Counted from the first letter of the stretch, positions 39,666-52,300 are shown. The stretch is 64,000 nt of DNA from Portunus trituberculatus (GCF_017591435.1 NC_059268.1:7212684-7276683); one strand, 5' to 3'. The notes: generated from the letters alone by a model not told the origin. Translations and numbers: made by a program.

Positions 39666-39965
39666 TCGTGAAATCTCATCGTGAGAACTGGAACCGCATC
39701 GACATCGTGGAAACCCGCATCGTTACCGCGGAAACTGGAATTGCATCTTGATCGTGGAAACTCGCATTATTATCGTGGAAACTGCCGTGGTAACTTTATC
39801 GTGGAATGGCATCGCTGTTTTGGAAACTCGCATCGCTATCGAGGAAACTGGAATGGCATTGATATCTTGGAAACTCGGAGTGCTATTGAGGAATCTGGAA
39901 TCACATCTTATCATACACACTGTTATCGTGGAAGCTCTCGTGATCGTCGTTCGTTTCGTTATCTC
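39666..39965. repeat. Diverged minisatellite, unit about 20 bp
   Basis: Repeating words ATCGTGGAAACTCGCATCG / CGTGGAAACTGGAAT fill ~300 bases with spacing ~20-30 bases. It abuts the truncated 5' side of the LINE. Confidence 0.7.
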
Positions 39966-40428
39966 TGAATTACTTAATTAGTCTTGGTATTATTCTTAGT
40001 TTCTGTAATAATAGTGATGTTGGTCATTTTTATCTTATCTCTTTTACTGTATTTTTTTTTTTTTTTTGAGGGTATAGCTTAGTGTTCTTCAACTTTTTCT
40101 AAGTTTGTGCACCTTTTCGAGAAGCAAAGAGGACTATAAAAGAAATGCATCAATATTTGTAATTTCTCCCAACTTTAAGACTGAAAATCGATAGATAACA
40201 TCATTGTATATCTACCTGAAGCTATAGTTTTTCGGTCCTAAACAGTCGCTATATAGTGCGAAATGTACTATAACAAAATGCCACATCTCAAACACATCAG
40301 GCCCGTGTTCCGTCTGAGTATAATATATTACTATTGTGAATAAATCGTAATATTTTTATTAATGTCAATAGGAGAGGACCCAAACTCTCACATTTTCAGT
40401 GTTCGCAGGTTGGTTTAATTCAGGAGTG

Positions 40429-41470
40429 CAGTGTTGCCAGATGGCACAGGTGAAATTTCAGTAGAAATGTACGGAAAAATTCAGTAGATATAGGTAAAAA
40501 ATCAGTAGACACACTCGATAATATATGTACATATAATCAAATTAAAAATGTTTCTATATGAATATATTTGAAGTAGTGAAATTAAATTAAGAAACTTTCT
40601 GTAAGTACCGTACTGCAATACTTTATTATAATATGCTGGTAGAAAAAAAATTACTTCTTTCACAAAACAAAACGAACTACCTTAGTTTAGCCTAACATAC
40701 ATCAGTCTTCTACTTCATCATCATCAGCAGTGGTTTCAGCTGCTGTTTCCTGCTCACATTTATTCTTGTACATTTCACTATTCATTCTTTTAACCATTTC
40801 TTTTTTTTATTTCAAAATCATGACAATTATAATTTGATATAATTCTTTTTGTGTGAAGCATCCCACTAATAGTTTTAGTTGACAGTCTGTTTCTCAGTTT
40901 TGTTTTCATGAGATTTATGCTTGAAAATACTCACTCCACCGTTGCACTTGAGTGAGGCAAGCACAACAAATTAAGCATGAAGGTAGAGAGGTGTGGGTAC
41001 ATTGGCTCATTATCCGTGATCCACAAAAGGGGAGGGAGGCGAAATACGCATTTACTACTTGATTCCAACTGGGGAGTGGAGGAGGAGGGAGGCCAAATAC
41101 GTGTACTGAGTCTGATTTCTCGGGGAGTGGGGGAAGGAAAGGAAGGAGGGACATGTTACGTGGGAAACAAACAAGGGTATAGGAGGGTTATAAACTGAAT
41201 AAATATTATTTATACTATTGTGGGCACTACATGCAGGCACTACCAGAGGCCTATATAGCTTCGCTAACCCCCCACCCCACCCCTTCTGCTCTGCTCACTC
41301 CCTTCCCCTCTCATGAATTTCGAACTACCAGTAACCGGGAAGTTTAATTTCTGGAGAAATTCTGGAGAACCTATCAAAATTCTGTAGATTGCAGCAATAA
41401 TTCGGTATTTCATGAGATTCGTCGGAATTTCAGTAGATCTCATGAAATTTCGGTAGATCTGGCAACACTG
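40429..41470 (-). mobile_element. hAT-superfamily element with 8-bp target duplication
   Basis: Ends CAGTGTTGCCAGAT and inverse ATCTGGCAACACTG, flanked by identical CAGGAGTG at 40421-40428 and 41471-41478. On the minus strand (~40980-40780) a frame with one stop reads LPHSSATVE, then VFSSINLMKTKLRNRLSTK and MLHTKRI, matching the C-terminal dimerisation region of hAT transposases. The rest of the transposase is gone. Repeated CAGTAGAT-like words lie near both ends. Confidence 0.8.
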
Positions 41471-42199
41471 CAGGAGTGGATCAGCATCATCTCGCGGTAC
41501 AGAGTAGTCGTCTCTAAACACTGTATTACGATGTATCTACTGATTTACCATGCTTTTACTCCTTCCACTATTTTTCTGTTCTTATTTTACCATAGTATTT
41601 CTTTATAGTAACTTGAGTTTATACGACTAACATCATAATATAGAGCAAAACATAATTGTCTGGTGTACCAAGATCTTTCATTTCTAGAGACTTAAATACA
41701 GCACGGAACCTTAACACGCATTTCACCTCGCTTCTACACAGGTTAATTCTTCACAAGGAATGAATAGAGCAATATTTGTTCGGTTTTCTTTATGAGAGAA
41801 AAAAAAAAAAAAAATTAGCGACCGAAACAGAAATATTCCAAGGATGCTGTAATGTTTTCATCAGCGTGTTCCTAAGCTGTCTTGCCATAGCCTGAACATG
41901 GTATTCAGTTCAATTCAGTTGATAGGCGGAAGTGTAGCCTGGATATCGGCACTTCCTGACGTGTTTTGGTTTGGGTTTTGTCTGGGTCTGTAGCTGTAAT
42001 TAATTATTATTTAAATTTTTTTACTTTGTTCTCTTATTTTCCAAAAATTATATATTATTTCTTTATTTTCTTCTATACTAGATTTTTAAAAAAGTAATTT
42101 TCCAATGAGGCGTTTTTCATTTTCTAGGTAAGGACGCTGCCAATTGGGGTTTTTGGAACTTTCATTGGTGTAGGCTGGGAAATGTTTATGCCTTTAGAC

Positions 42200-42432
42200 T
42201 ACAGATCGGGGGTTTTCAACCTTTTTCTCGTTAAGAACCCTCTGAGTTATAAGACCACCTACCCGAACCCCCAGTAACTTCACATCAAACAGAATGTTAA
42301 TTTAGTGACTGACACTAACTAATAGGCAAAGGTATTCCGCAAAGAATGTATCATTAAATCAGTCATCTATGTACCCCTGGAAATCTTGTGAACCCCTGGG
42401 GGTTCGCGAACCCCAGATTGAGAACCCCTACT
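42200..42432. mobile_element. hAT-like MITE
   Basis: The left end GGGGGTTTTCAACC and the right end inverted (TAGGGGTTCTCAATCTGG) resemble classic hAT termini (GGGGTTCTCAA). About 230 bases and non-coding. Target duplication not clear. Confidence 0.45.
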
Positions 42433-42518
42433 CTAGAGAATACCTATTTCAAGAGGATAAAACCTTTTGTTTTGTCTTCTCAACTATCCTCTCATCTAAT
42501 TACCTGTATTCAGCCCTT

Positions 42519-42524
<6 letters not shown>

Positions 42525-42578
<54 letters not shown>
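42525..42578. repeat. (CT)n microsatellite
   Basis: ~54-base CT run directly before the SINE. Confidence 0.97.
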
Positions 42579-42581
<3 letters not shown>

Positions 42582-42592
42582 TACTCACGATC

Positions 42593-42876
42593 GCTGCATG
42601 GTCATATTCACGGTCACTGCTGGTCACCCAGCCAATCTTTCCCGTTGTGGAGCGAGCTCAGAGCTCATAGACCGATCTTCGGGTAGGACTGAGACCACAT
42701 CACACTCCACACACCGGGAAAGCGAGACCACAACCCCTCGAGTTACATCCCGTACCTACTTATTGCTAAGTGAAAAGGGCTACACATAAGAGGTCCACCC
42801 ATTTGCCCTATTGCACCCGGGACTCGAACTTGGGCCTTCTCGGTTGTGAGCCAAGTGTGCTAATACTACACTACGC

Positions 42877-42880
<4 letters not shown>
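42593..42880 (-). repeat. tRNA-Val-derived SINE copy 1
   Basis: The minus strand starts CCGCGTAGTGTAGTATTAGC (A box), has anticodon loop CTCACAA, and B box AAGTTCGAGTCCC. The tRNA head resembles tRNA-Val(CAC) (GTAGTGTAGTGGTTA..). The body (TCGGGTAGGACTGAG.., GAGCTCTGAGCTC) matches copy 2. Confidence 0.8.

Positions 42881-42917
<37 letters not shown>
42881..42917. repeat. (GT)n microsatellite between SINE copies
   Basis: Perfect GT run abutting the tRNA head of SINE copy 1. Confidence 0.95.
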
Positions 42918-42920
<3 letters not shown>

Positions 42921-42937
42921 TCACCATTTTTTCACGG

Positions 42938-43200
42938 TCGCCTGCTGGTCACCCAGCCAGTCTTTCCCATTACGCAGCGAGCTCAGAGCTCATAGACCGA
43001 TCTTCGGGTAAGACTGAGACCACAACACACTCCACACACCGGGAAAACGAGGCCACAACCCTTCGAGTTACATCCCGTACCTATTTACTGCTAGGTGAAC
43101 AGGGGCCACACATTATGAGGCTCGCCCAGTTGCCTCGCCGCGCCGAGACTGGAACCCGGCCCTCTCGATTGTGAGTCGAGCGTGCTAACCACTACACTAC

Positions 43201-43202
<2 letters not shown>
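42938..43202 (-). repeat. tRNA-Val-derived SINE copy 2
   Basis: Minus strand: CGTAGTGTAGTGGTTAGCAC, anticodon stem-loop CTCGA-CTCACAA-TCGAG (anticodon CAC, valine), B box GGTTCCAGTCTCGG. Better preserved tRNA head than copy 1. A second (GT)n (43203-43237) abuts it in the same relative position. Confidence 0.85.
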
Positions 43203-43237
<35 letters not shown>

Positions 43238-43500
43238 TTATGCTCATCAGAAGCTGTATAATTAAGGTTTAACCTTAAAATACCCCTTGGTGTGTGTGTG
43301 TGTGTGTGTGTGCTTGTGAGTGTGTGATCACTTGTGGCATCCGTCTTGGCGTTGTTCTTTTGTTTACCAGCTTGTGATGAGCGTCGAGTGTGCTTTGAGT
43401 GTTGGCCAGTTTGTTTATGCTGTGGCAGTGGCCTGTGGGAGGAGGTGGTGACGTGAGAGCAAGCGGACTAGAGGAGGAAAATTATTATGAAAGGAAACGG

Positions 43501-43506
<6 letters not shown>

Positions 43507-43568
<62 letters not shown>
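43507..43568. repeat. (GA)n microsatellite
   Basis: ~62-base GA run. Confidence 0.97.
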
Positions 43569-43570
<2 letters not shown>

Positions 43571-44369
43571 GAAAAATGCTATATGATGTTTTTGTTATTG
43601 TTGTTGTTGCTTTTGATAATTACGATAAGGATAACATCACCATTCATCATCATATTGTCATCATCGTCATTGTCATAATTTCCCTTAGTAGTCACGTTCT
43701 GTCACATGATAATGCTGCCAGTATCTCCCTAAACATCGTTAAAAGACACGTAAAGCAGAGAGAGAGAGGTGACTGGGAACCTTCTTATTCTCTGTATTTA
43801 TATTTACACGAGATATGACGTGACAGCTTATCTAGTCCATATCCTTTGAAGGGAGAGAGACGATGCGAGTGTTGTCGAGTGGTTGATAAGATTGCTAAAT
43901 GTGTTTGACAAGTATGAACGTGCTAATTTTGGAGGTGGCTTTTCAGTGTTGTAGGATCAATCAAGATCACACACAGAACAGCTTATAACATTGAGACATT
44001 ATTAGAAGAGAGCGCGTAGACCAACGGCAAGTTTATCGTGAATGTGCTAATTCTGAATGTGGAAGTTTCTTTCAGTGTCGTGGGAATTATAAGCTGTTTC
44101 GCAGAGTCAATCAAAAAACACACAAAAAGATAATAGTTCTTGAAGAAATTGGAAATTATTCCATTAGGCGCCGCAACAGCTTACGTCATATGGCACCGCT
44201 AATGTGGTTCGTGAGGAGCGGTAAGGCTTTTGTAGAGGGAGGTGTTTATAGCAGGAATCAAGTGTGTTAAAAGGCGCTTGACGGAGTTTGTGTGTCGAGG
44301 CTTCATGGATTTTAAGAAAGCACATGGCAATAGATAGATATAAGACGTGTTTTTTTTTTTATACCATGT

Positions 44370-44570
44370 GGGCTTTTCACGGGAATTTATGGGCTAAAGG
44401 GGATACTTTTTGGGGTACCTCCTATCTCAAAGCCCACCCGCTAGGAAACCGTTGCCCTGAGTGAGGAAGCCCAACCTACACTCAGACCGTGGACAGGATT
44501 CGAACCAGTGCGCTTGGAGACCTCTAGGATCCCAAAGCACGCATGGTTTCACTGTGGAAGATATAAAGTA
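44370..44570 (-). repeat. tRNA-derived SINE (Leu/Ser-like), different family
   Basis: On the minus strand the B box GGTTCGAATCC (44506-44496) follows a segment with a variable-arm-like hairpin (GAGGTCTCC), then a body ending near GGTA and an A-rich tail (plus-strand T run at 44350-44360). Parent tRNA uncertain. Confidence 0.55.
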
Positions 44571-44719
44571 CATTCATTTAAAGGAGACAGAATCTTACTA
44601 GTGGAGATTTTTTTTTTTTTTTTATCAAAAAGAAGTGTGGATGATTGGGTTTCTGCTCGTGAAGATTGTGACAAGGATATGTGATGTAGCATTGGTCGTT
44701 TAAGGTTTCCATTGTGTTA

Positions 44720-44928
44720 TTAATCTCTTCAGTACATTGGCACATTTTCATATTCATTCTGCTCACTATTTGGTGATTTTATACATCTTCAGAAACTTAT
44801 TAGGGGATTAGAAAAATGAAGACTGGCCATTAATCTTCTGATCTTCATGGACCCTTCCTAATGTAAATAAAATCCCCTAATCATACATAACTCATGGTAG
44901 AAATGCGTGTCAGTACTGAAGGGGTTAA
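44720..44928. mobile_element. piggyBac-like MITE copy A (TTAA-flanked, 209 bp)
   Basis: TTAA, then TCTCTTCAGTACATTGG ... GTCAGTACTGAAGGGG, then TTAA. The interior (CACTATTTGGTGATTTTATA, TTCAGAAACT) is shared with copies at 56567-56780 and 59732-59949. Confidence 0.7.
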
Positions 44929-45349
44929 GGATACGATTGCGAGAGCGTTAGATAAAGGAAAGTGAATGAGTTGTCTTTTGTTTTGTTCATGGTGTTATTA
45001 AGGATGTGAATGCGAGATTGTTAGATAGAAAAGAGTGAATTAATTGTCTTTTGGTTGGTCGATTCTTTTCATGGTGTTATAAATTATATGACTGCCTGAG
45101 CGTTAGATATAGGAAAGTAAATCAATTGTCTTTTGTTTTGTTGATGATTCTGCACTGTTGGAGGATTCAGAGGAGACAGAAGCATTCAGTAAAGAAGTTT
45201 AGAAGAGTATGGGTGTTGAAGAATGAAACTGATAGTGCATAAAGCGATCGATGAGTGATGGAATGGATGAAAATGGCGAGTAGAATTAGATTAGAGGATA
45301 AATATAATTTTTGAATGGAAGAATAGATGTGATCATGATTGTTAAAAAG

Positions 45350-45352
<3 letters not shown>

Positions 45353-45419
<67 letters not shown>
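45353..45419. repeat. (CT)n microsatellite
   Basis: ~67-base CT run, followed at 45522-45599 by a GA run of ~78 bases. Confidence 0.97.
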
Positions 45420-45421
<2 letters not shown>

Positions 45422-45518
45422 GCCGCCACTCACCATGAAGAACATTTAAGTCACAAATACGGTCAATGAGGATGAAGAACACTTGAACCGAGACGCCCTT
45501 GACGGCACCTCTTATGGC

Positions 45519-45521
<3 letters not shown>

Positions 45522-45599
<78 letters not shown>
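45522..45599. repeat. (GA)n microsatellite
   Basis: Perfect GA run. Confidence 0.97.
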
Positions 45600-45603
<4 letters not shown>

Positions 45604-45917
45604 AGTAAGGTTTAGTAAAGTAATATAGGAATATAGTTTTCACTGTCTTGGTTTCACTCAAGGCTTCTTCCATTATAAGCACGATCCATTTTCAAGAACT
45701 AAAATGGATTCGAACCCAGGCAGTCACCTCAACCGAACCCATGCAGGGACCTAGTGACAACCTTTAGAGCTTCGAAGGTTCAAGGTAGGCTTCATGATTT
45801 AAGGAATAGTTCAGTAAATGTTCTATGGCATCAATAGGGAAAAACACTCATGATAACTTGACTCATCTTCTTTGTAATCTTCGAAAACAGTCCTTGTGAA
45901 AATCTGAGAGAAAGTAA

Positions 45918-46030
45918 TGTTTTTTTTTTTTTATTGACGTAGGAGGAGCACTGGCCAAGGTTAACAAAAAGAGCGAAAAAAGACCCACTGAGGTGCCAGT
46001 CCAAAACGGAAAGTCTATATCCAATAACCT
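45918..46030 (-). mobile_element. Jockey-like LINE 3' end fragment
   Basis: Minus strand: GGCACCTCAGTGGGTC, then GGCCAGTGCTCCTCCTA and an A tail. Same 3' UTR as 27650-27740 and 2930-3130. Confidence 0.5.
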
Positions 46031-46936
46031 CTTCTGATTACTATTATCAACACACCTTGACGTTTACCTTTGCCACCATTCTCAGTATCTCCCTGTACTT
46101 CTACGGATACGCGGCAGCGGTTGGTTGGGTCACTATCAGGTACTTCTGTTCTGAGCCATTTCTTTTTTTTCCCTCAACGTATTTAGCTCAACCTTCTTCA
46201 GGTGCATCTTTCTTCCTTGGGCAGTGCATTTGTTTCGTCCAAAAAATACTCGAGGAGTCGTGGCGCTGCAACAACAAAGAGTGTCATTGAGCCATTTAGG
46301 GTTATGAAGATAGCTCTACCTTTCCCACTGAAGATCTGTTGTATCAAGGATCAAAGCAGCCAAGACGAGCACTGAAGGACTAATATTCTGTAACGCTTGT
46401 CTCTCCCCTCAAACACCAAGGAGATGATTATGCCATGAAAACTTTTTCTATGGATATGCATTTTTTCTATCACTAGAAACAGAAAGACGCTTTTGAAAAC
46501 CCAAACGTGTACTTAATAATGTTGAAAGTACATTAGTTAAAATTAGTTAGAATTAGAAAAATTCTTATTAGCACGAAGCCATCTGACAGTAAAATCATTT
46601 TATTCAGAACGCTTCCATCCTTGATGTTCTTTGCTCTTTGTGATATCCTCCATCTGTGTACGACATACGTGGTTGTCTTCATAGAAGCAATGGGTGTTCG
46701 ATCCATACTGTTCCTAATTACAAAAAGAATCCAGCATCTCATCATCTCATATATAGGAATACATCATTCGTGTTCTCATTAGTTTTCCTCGCGACTACCG
46801 CTAATTGATTCCATGCAACGTTACTGTCTCGCTAGAGCCTCCTAAGAAGATTTATGAAACTTATTGCGAAAGATCTCCTTGAAGCTTCTTTCCAGACCCT
46901 CAGATTAAAGTTGCGCTGTTGATTTCTTTCTTTATT

Positions 46937-46937
46937 A

Positions 46938-46996
<59 letters not shown>

Positions 46997-47050
46997 GTAG
47001 TAGTAGTAGTAGTAGTAGTAGTTAGTAGTAGAAGTAGTAGAAGTAGTAAT
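46937..47050. repeat. (ATT)n then (AGT)n trinucleotide repeats
   Basis: About 20 ATT units followed by AGT/AGA units, ending at the truncated 5' side of the LINE. Confidence 0.95.
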
Positions 47051-49040
47051 ACTTTCCAAACCTTGGTTTAACACAGCCTGTTCTCGTGCTATAAATGATA
47101 GAGAGGTTGCCCAGAAAAGGTACTTGAGCCTTCCGTCACCTGAATCTCATACACTTTATATTTCTGCCCGGAATCATGCCAAGTCTGTTCTTCAACTTGC
47201 CAAACACTCCTTCATAAATAGAAAATGTTAAAATCTTTCAAATTCCAACTCCCTTCGAGACTTTTGGCATCTGGCCAAAAACATCTCCAATAACTTTACT
47301 TCTTCATCTTTGCCTCCTTTATCACCTGTCTCTAAAACTGAACTCTTCTCTTAAACCTTTGCTAACAACTCCACCTTGAATGATTCTGGGCCTGTTCATC
47401 CCTCTCCTGCTTCCTCTGACTATTTCATGCCTTCAATTAAGATTCTTCGTAATGATGTTTTCCATGCCCTTGCTGGTCTGAACCCTCGGAAGGCTTATGG
47501 ACGTTCAAAAAAACTGTGGTTCCGTGCTTGCACCTTGCCTGCCCAGACTCTTTCAACTATGTCTATCGACTTCTACCTTTCCTTCATGCTGGAAGTCGGC
47601 CTACACTCAGCCTGTTCCTAAAAAGGATGACCGTTCTAATCCCTCAAACTACCGCTCTATAGTTTTAATCTATCCTAAATTGGAAGATTCTCAAACATCT
47701 ATCACTTCACAATCTCCTATCTGATCGCCACTATGGCTTCCGTCAAGGCCGCTCTACTGGTGATCTGGCTTTCCTTACTGAGTCTTGGTCATCCTCTTTT
47801 AGAGATTTCAGTGAAACTTTTGCTGTTTGCGTTAGACATCAAAAGCCTTTGACAGAGTCGTGCACAAAGCTCTGACTTCAAAACTGTCCTCCTACAGTTT
47901 CTAGCCTCTCTCTGCAACTTTATCTGAAGTTTCCTTCCCGACCGTTCTATTGCTGCTGTGGTTGGAGGCCACTGTTCTCCCTTTAAATCTATTAACAGTG
48001 GTGTTCTTCAAGGTTGTGTAATGTCACCAACTCTCTTTCTATTATTCATTGTTGATCTTAACCAAACTTCTTAGCCTGTCCGCTCCTACGCTGATAATAT
48101 CACCTTACACTTTTCCACGTCTTTTCAGAGACGAGCAACCCTTCAGGAAGTCGACAGATCACAGAGGGACGCCACAGAACGCCTGACTTCTGATCTTTCT
48201 AAGATTTTTGATTGGGGTAAAGAAAACTAAGTAGTGTTCAATGCCTCAAAAACTCAATTCCTCCGTCTATCAACTCGACACAATTTTCCAGACAACTCCC
48301 CTCTTCTTCAGTGATACTCAGCTGTCCCTATCTTCTGTACTGAATATCTTCGGTCTGTTCTTTACTCATAATCTAAATTGGAAACTTCACATCTCATATA
48401 TTACTAAAACAGCTTCTATGAAGTTAAGCGTTCTGAGGCGTCTCTGTCAGTTTTTCTCGCCCCTCCAACTGCTAACTCTGTACAAGAGCCTTATCCGTTC
48501 TTGTATGGATCGAATACTCTTCGCATGTTTTGGGGGGTTCTACTCACAGAGTTTTATTAGATAGGGTGGAATCAAAAGCTGTTCGTCTCATCAACTCCCA
48601 TTCTCTGACTGACTGTCTTCAGCCTCCCTCTTTCTCACCCCCGAAATGTTGCAACTCTTGCTATCTTTTATCGCTATTTTCATGCTAACTGCTCTACTGA
48701 TCTTGCTAGCTGCATGCCTCCCTTCCCCCACCTTCTGCGGCCTCGCTGCACAACGCTTTCTTCTTCCTCTCATCTCTATTCTGTCCAACTCTGTAATGCA
48801 AGAGTTAACCAGTATTCTCAATCATTCATAACTTTCTCTGGTAAACTCCGGAACTCCCTGCCAGCTTCTATATTTCCGATTTCCTACGACTTGGCTTCTT
48901 TTAAGAGGAAGGTTTCAAGCCATTTGTTCCAGACTTCTGACTAACTCTACCAACCTTTTAGGGAAATGGCAATCAAGTGAACCTTTTTGTTATATTTTTT
49001 GTTGCCCTTGGTCAGCTTCCCCTCTTCTATAAAAAAAAAA
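47051..49040 (+). mobile_element. Jockey-like LINE, 5'-truncated, longest copy in window
   Basis: Decayed frames cover the endonuclease-RT linker (LNPRKAYG), the RT entry block (KDDRSNPSNYRSIVLI), the GFRQGRSTGDLAF-like block (~47735), the GVLQGCVMSPTLFLLFIVDL-like block (~48003) and the post-RT region (ISYITKTASMKLSVLRRLCQ, YKSLIRSCMD). It ends with CTTTTTGTTATATTTTTTG, TTGCCCTTGG and an A tail at ~49040. Many frameshifts; not functional. Confidence 0.85.
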
Positions 49041-49739
49041 AGTTGTTATTGTTGTCATTGCAGTAGTGGTACGTAGTTGCTGCAATAGTAGGTGTGGTTA
49101 TGACTGTGGTTGTTGTGATGGTGGTGGTGGTAATATTGAAATCACTCTCCCTTAATTTGTTACGGTAATGGAATCGATATCTGCAACGTTTCCTTCACAC
49201 AGAACAAACATCAGCTAGTCGCAGGCAAGCAATACATTACATACAGACAACCACATATTCAAAACATCGAATCGTATGTCCGACTGGAATGACAACACTC
49301 AACAACCCTGTAATGGTAAAATTAGAATAATGTACCTCATTCACCTCCCCATAAGCACATTCCATGAACATCAACGTTAGATTATAGGTTGACTAGATGC
49401 GATATGTTCTAGATGAGAGAGTGGAAGAGAAAAAAGGAAGGGATTATAAGCTGATAATAGCAATAACTTCATTTCATTACATCCACATTCCAGTGCATGA
49501 ACTGAAACCCTGCTATGTGGAGGAGGAGGTTATCCAGGGAAACTTAATATTGCGGAAGAAAGAAGAAAAGATAAAAGAGGACGGACTATAAGAAGCTGAT
49601 AATAGCAACATCTTCATTTCCTCATATCCACACTCTAATCCATGGACTGAAACCCTGCAATGTGGAGGAGGAGAAAGAAGAGGGAGAAGAGGTTATAGGA
49701 GGCAGAGACTGGAGTACGATCACCTTTCCCTCGGCTCGT

Positions 49740-49994
49740 TGCCAACACAGAACATACACACGCACGCATACACACCCCCTTCTCGACTCTCGCCTCGCCT
49801 CAGTCTGGCTCGAGCGTGGGGAGTGAGTGGAAAACCTACCCGACTTCCCTGTCAGGTGAACGGTGCATCACGGACACTCCCGCTTTGTGTGCAACCCTGT
49901 GTCTGTGTGCTTGAGTGTTTATCCCAGTGTAGCAGCCACGCGGGACTGTCTAAGCGGACCTGATACACTGACGGCTTATTCTGTCAAACAGGTA
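49740..49994 (+). promoter_or_regulatory. Candidate 5' exon of an unseen plus-strand gene
   Basis: A GC-richer, repeat-free patch ends in a donor-like ACAG|gtactg (49991/49992). No protein family is recognised in its frames; assignment is inference. Confidence 0.2.
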
Positions 49995-50413
49995 CTGTAG
50001 GTGTGTGAAATGTATGATCAGAAATACCACGTGACTCATTATTGTATGTGTATGTATGTATGTTTGGGTGTGTTTGAGCTCTGTCAGTTCTTTCTTGTTA
50101 ATAGTTATGGAATGAATTTTACTTTCTTGGACTTTTTTGACCATATCTTTGAGAAGGGCGTGAGGAGTGAGGTATATAAGGAAGGGGGGACGTTTCAGGA
50201 CGTGGAGGAGGTTTTTCGTGAATGGGGGGCATGGGGAGAAAAGACGTGTGTGAGGTGTCAGTGGGTGAGGAAATGAAGAATGTGGAGGGAAGGAAGGCAA
50301 GAGAATCAAGTGCTCTAGCTTTGTATGGATTGTATTGGATTTTTTAAATGTAAAAGAAAGGATTAATTTGTGTTGTAGTAAGCGATTGAGTATTGGAGAG
50401 AAGGAACAGTAGC

Positions 50414-50416
<3 letters not shown>

Positions 50417-50461
<45 letters not shown>

Positions 50462-50518
50462 TCGTGATGTAATAATTATACGTTTTTTTTTTTCTGACCC
50501 CGTCGCTCTTTGTTATCG

Positions 50519-50563
<45 letters not shown>
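50417..50563. repeat. (CT)n and (GT)n microsatellites
   Basis: CT run 50417-50458 and GT run 50521-50565, separated by ~60 bases. Confidence 0.95.
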
Positions 50564-50569
<6 letters not shown>

Positions 50570-51469
50570 CGCGCGCGTGTGAGTGCGTGTGTATCTTAGT
50601 GTACGTTCACGTGTGTATGATTCTTGATTCCAGTTAATGATCAGATAGAGAGAGAGAGAGAGAGAGAGAATCACTTAATGGTTCATAACAGATAGTTGGC
50701 CACGTAAGTAACGAAGTTGGTGGTCATTCCTCACCTGGAGTGTCAAGGTAACAAGTTAGTTTAGCAATCTATAGTGTGAGTTCTCTGGATCATATTGGCT
50801 CTGGCTGAGGGAGATAACCCTTGTTTCGATGTCTCATAATGCCTGACCATTTTTCAACGGCGTATCCGTTTCTCTTTCTTTTCCCTTTCCAGAAATTATA
50901 TGGCAAATGTCCTTTTTCGCTTTGCTTCTCTTCAAAATTACAGATTAGGCATCGAGTTTTAGTGGTATTGTCATGTTTTTTCTTCTGTCTTTCCTTTTTG
51001 TCAGTTTTGAGAGTGTGCTTGCTATTATACACACAAGTCAACACTTCCAACTTCTGCTACACAAAACGTAATGCACTCGCTAATATTCGTTGTCAGCATT
51101 GTTCATTAATCATTAATTGTACAGTAGTTGACAGGACATCCTCTGCATTACCCAGGGTGAATAGCATTTTTGTGAGATTCAGGAATTGGAAAAAGCTCTG
51201 AACTTGAACTTCGGGAATGCATCTAAGTTAATATGCAAATAGAAAATGCGACAAGGAGAAAAAAAAATAAGCTCCAGTGTATAGTATTTTGACGGGACTG
51301 GAGTGATGGCGTGTTCCAGATGCGCTGTTACGTCAGGGTTGCGTTGTGTTGCGTGTTACGAATGAGGTCTTACATCAGGGTGAGGCGGCATTGTTTGTGT
51401 AGGGTGGTGGCGTTGGTGGTGGGAGTCAGCGAGGGCTTGCGACTAGTAAGAGGAAGCCTGCTGAGTTTG

Positions 51470-51625
51470 TATTCTTAAACGCTCCTGTCATGTGTCTTTA
51501 TTCTGAAACGTTTTGCTCTCTCGCCATGACTATTTCCAAAGGCCGTAGAAACCTTGTTAATCTTTTACTAGAACCAGGAAAAGCACCCTTAAAAATCCGA
51601 GTAATATCAATTAAAGGTTTTTAAA
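51470..51625 (+). repeat. Dispersed monomer of the ~145-bp repeat family
   Basis: Reads TTATTCTGAAACGTTTTGCT, CTCTCGCCATGACTATTTCC and ends AAGCACCCTTAAAA, matching the tandem units at 58.78-59.51 kb. Confidence 0.55.
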
Positions 51626-51937
51626 GAAATCGACGTATGGCGCAGAAATGTTTCACAATATGGTTCATAATTTCGACTAACAGGCTCTCGTGGAAGTGAA
51701 TCTCGGGTTTAAGGATGTTCTTCCAGTGCTACAGATGAACATGAATTATACATCGTCAGTGGAGAAACAACACGAGGAGCCGCATTGATTCTTCGTTGGC
51801 CTCTAGAAAACAGTTCTGAACAGTGAAGGAAGCGTTTCAAAATATGTATATATAGAGATTCGACTCCGCAATCTAGTGGTTTCGATTGAGTTGCTGTGGA
51901 AAGGGAAGGATGAAGGGTGCTAGTGAATGTGCCTCCT

Positions 51938-51976
<39 letters not shown>

Positions 51977-52243
51977 GCCATTCATCGAAGTGTCAATTCA
52001 CGTTTGGTTGACGTGTACTAGATGGAGCGTGTCATTTTGTTTCGTGACCAGCCTGTATGAAGACCTCACTGCACCTGGCCGGGAACTCCCACACAAGTTA
52101 TGAAGAGTCACGTTATTTATATGTTCACATAATTTAGTTTCGTCGTCTTAGTAGTCCTAGTAGTAGTAATAGCATCATCAGCAGCATCAACAGTAGTAGT
52201 AGCAATAGTAGTAGTAGTAGTAGTAGAGGTATCAGTAATACTA

Positions 52244-52244
<1 letters not shown>

Positions 52245-52298
<54 letters not shown>
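52245..52298. repeat. (GA)n microsatellite
   Basis: Perfect GA run in a wider AGT/CACCAC trinucleotide-rich area (52140-52320). Confidence 0.95.

Positions 52299-52300
<2 letters not shown>

Noticed and set aside
42880..43202. Functional tRNA-Val gene
   Set aside because: The tRNA-like segment lacks a matching acceptor stem and continues into a SINE body shared with a second copy.
46057..46290. 77-codon plus-strand ORF with hydrophobic N-terminus
   Set aside because: No family recognised, no splice context, and it lies next to LINE debris; probably chance.
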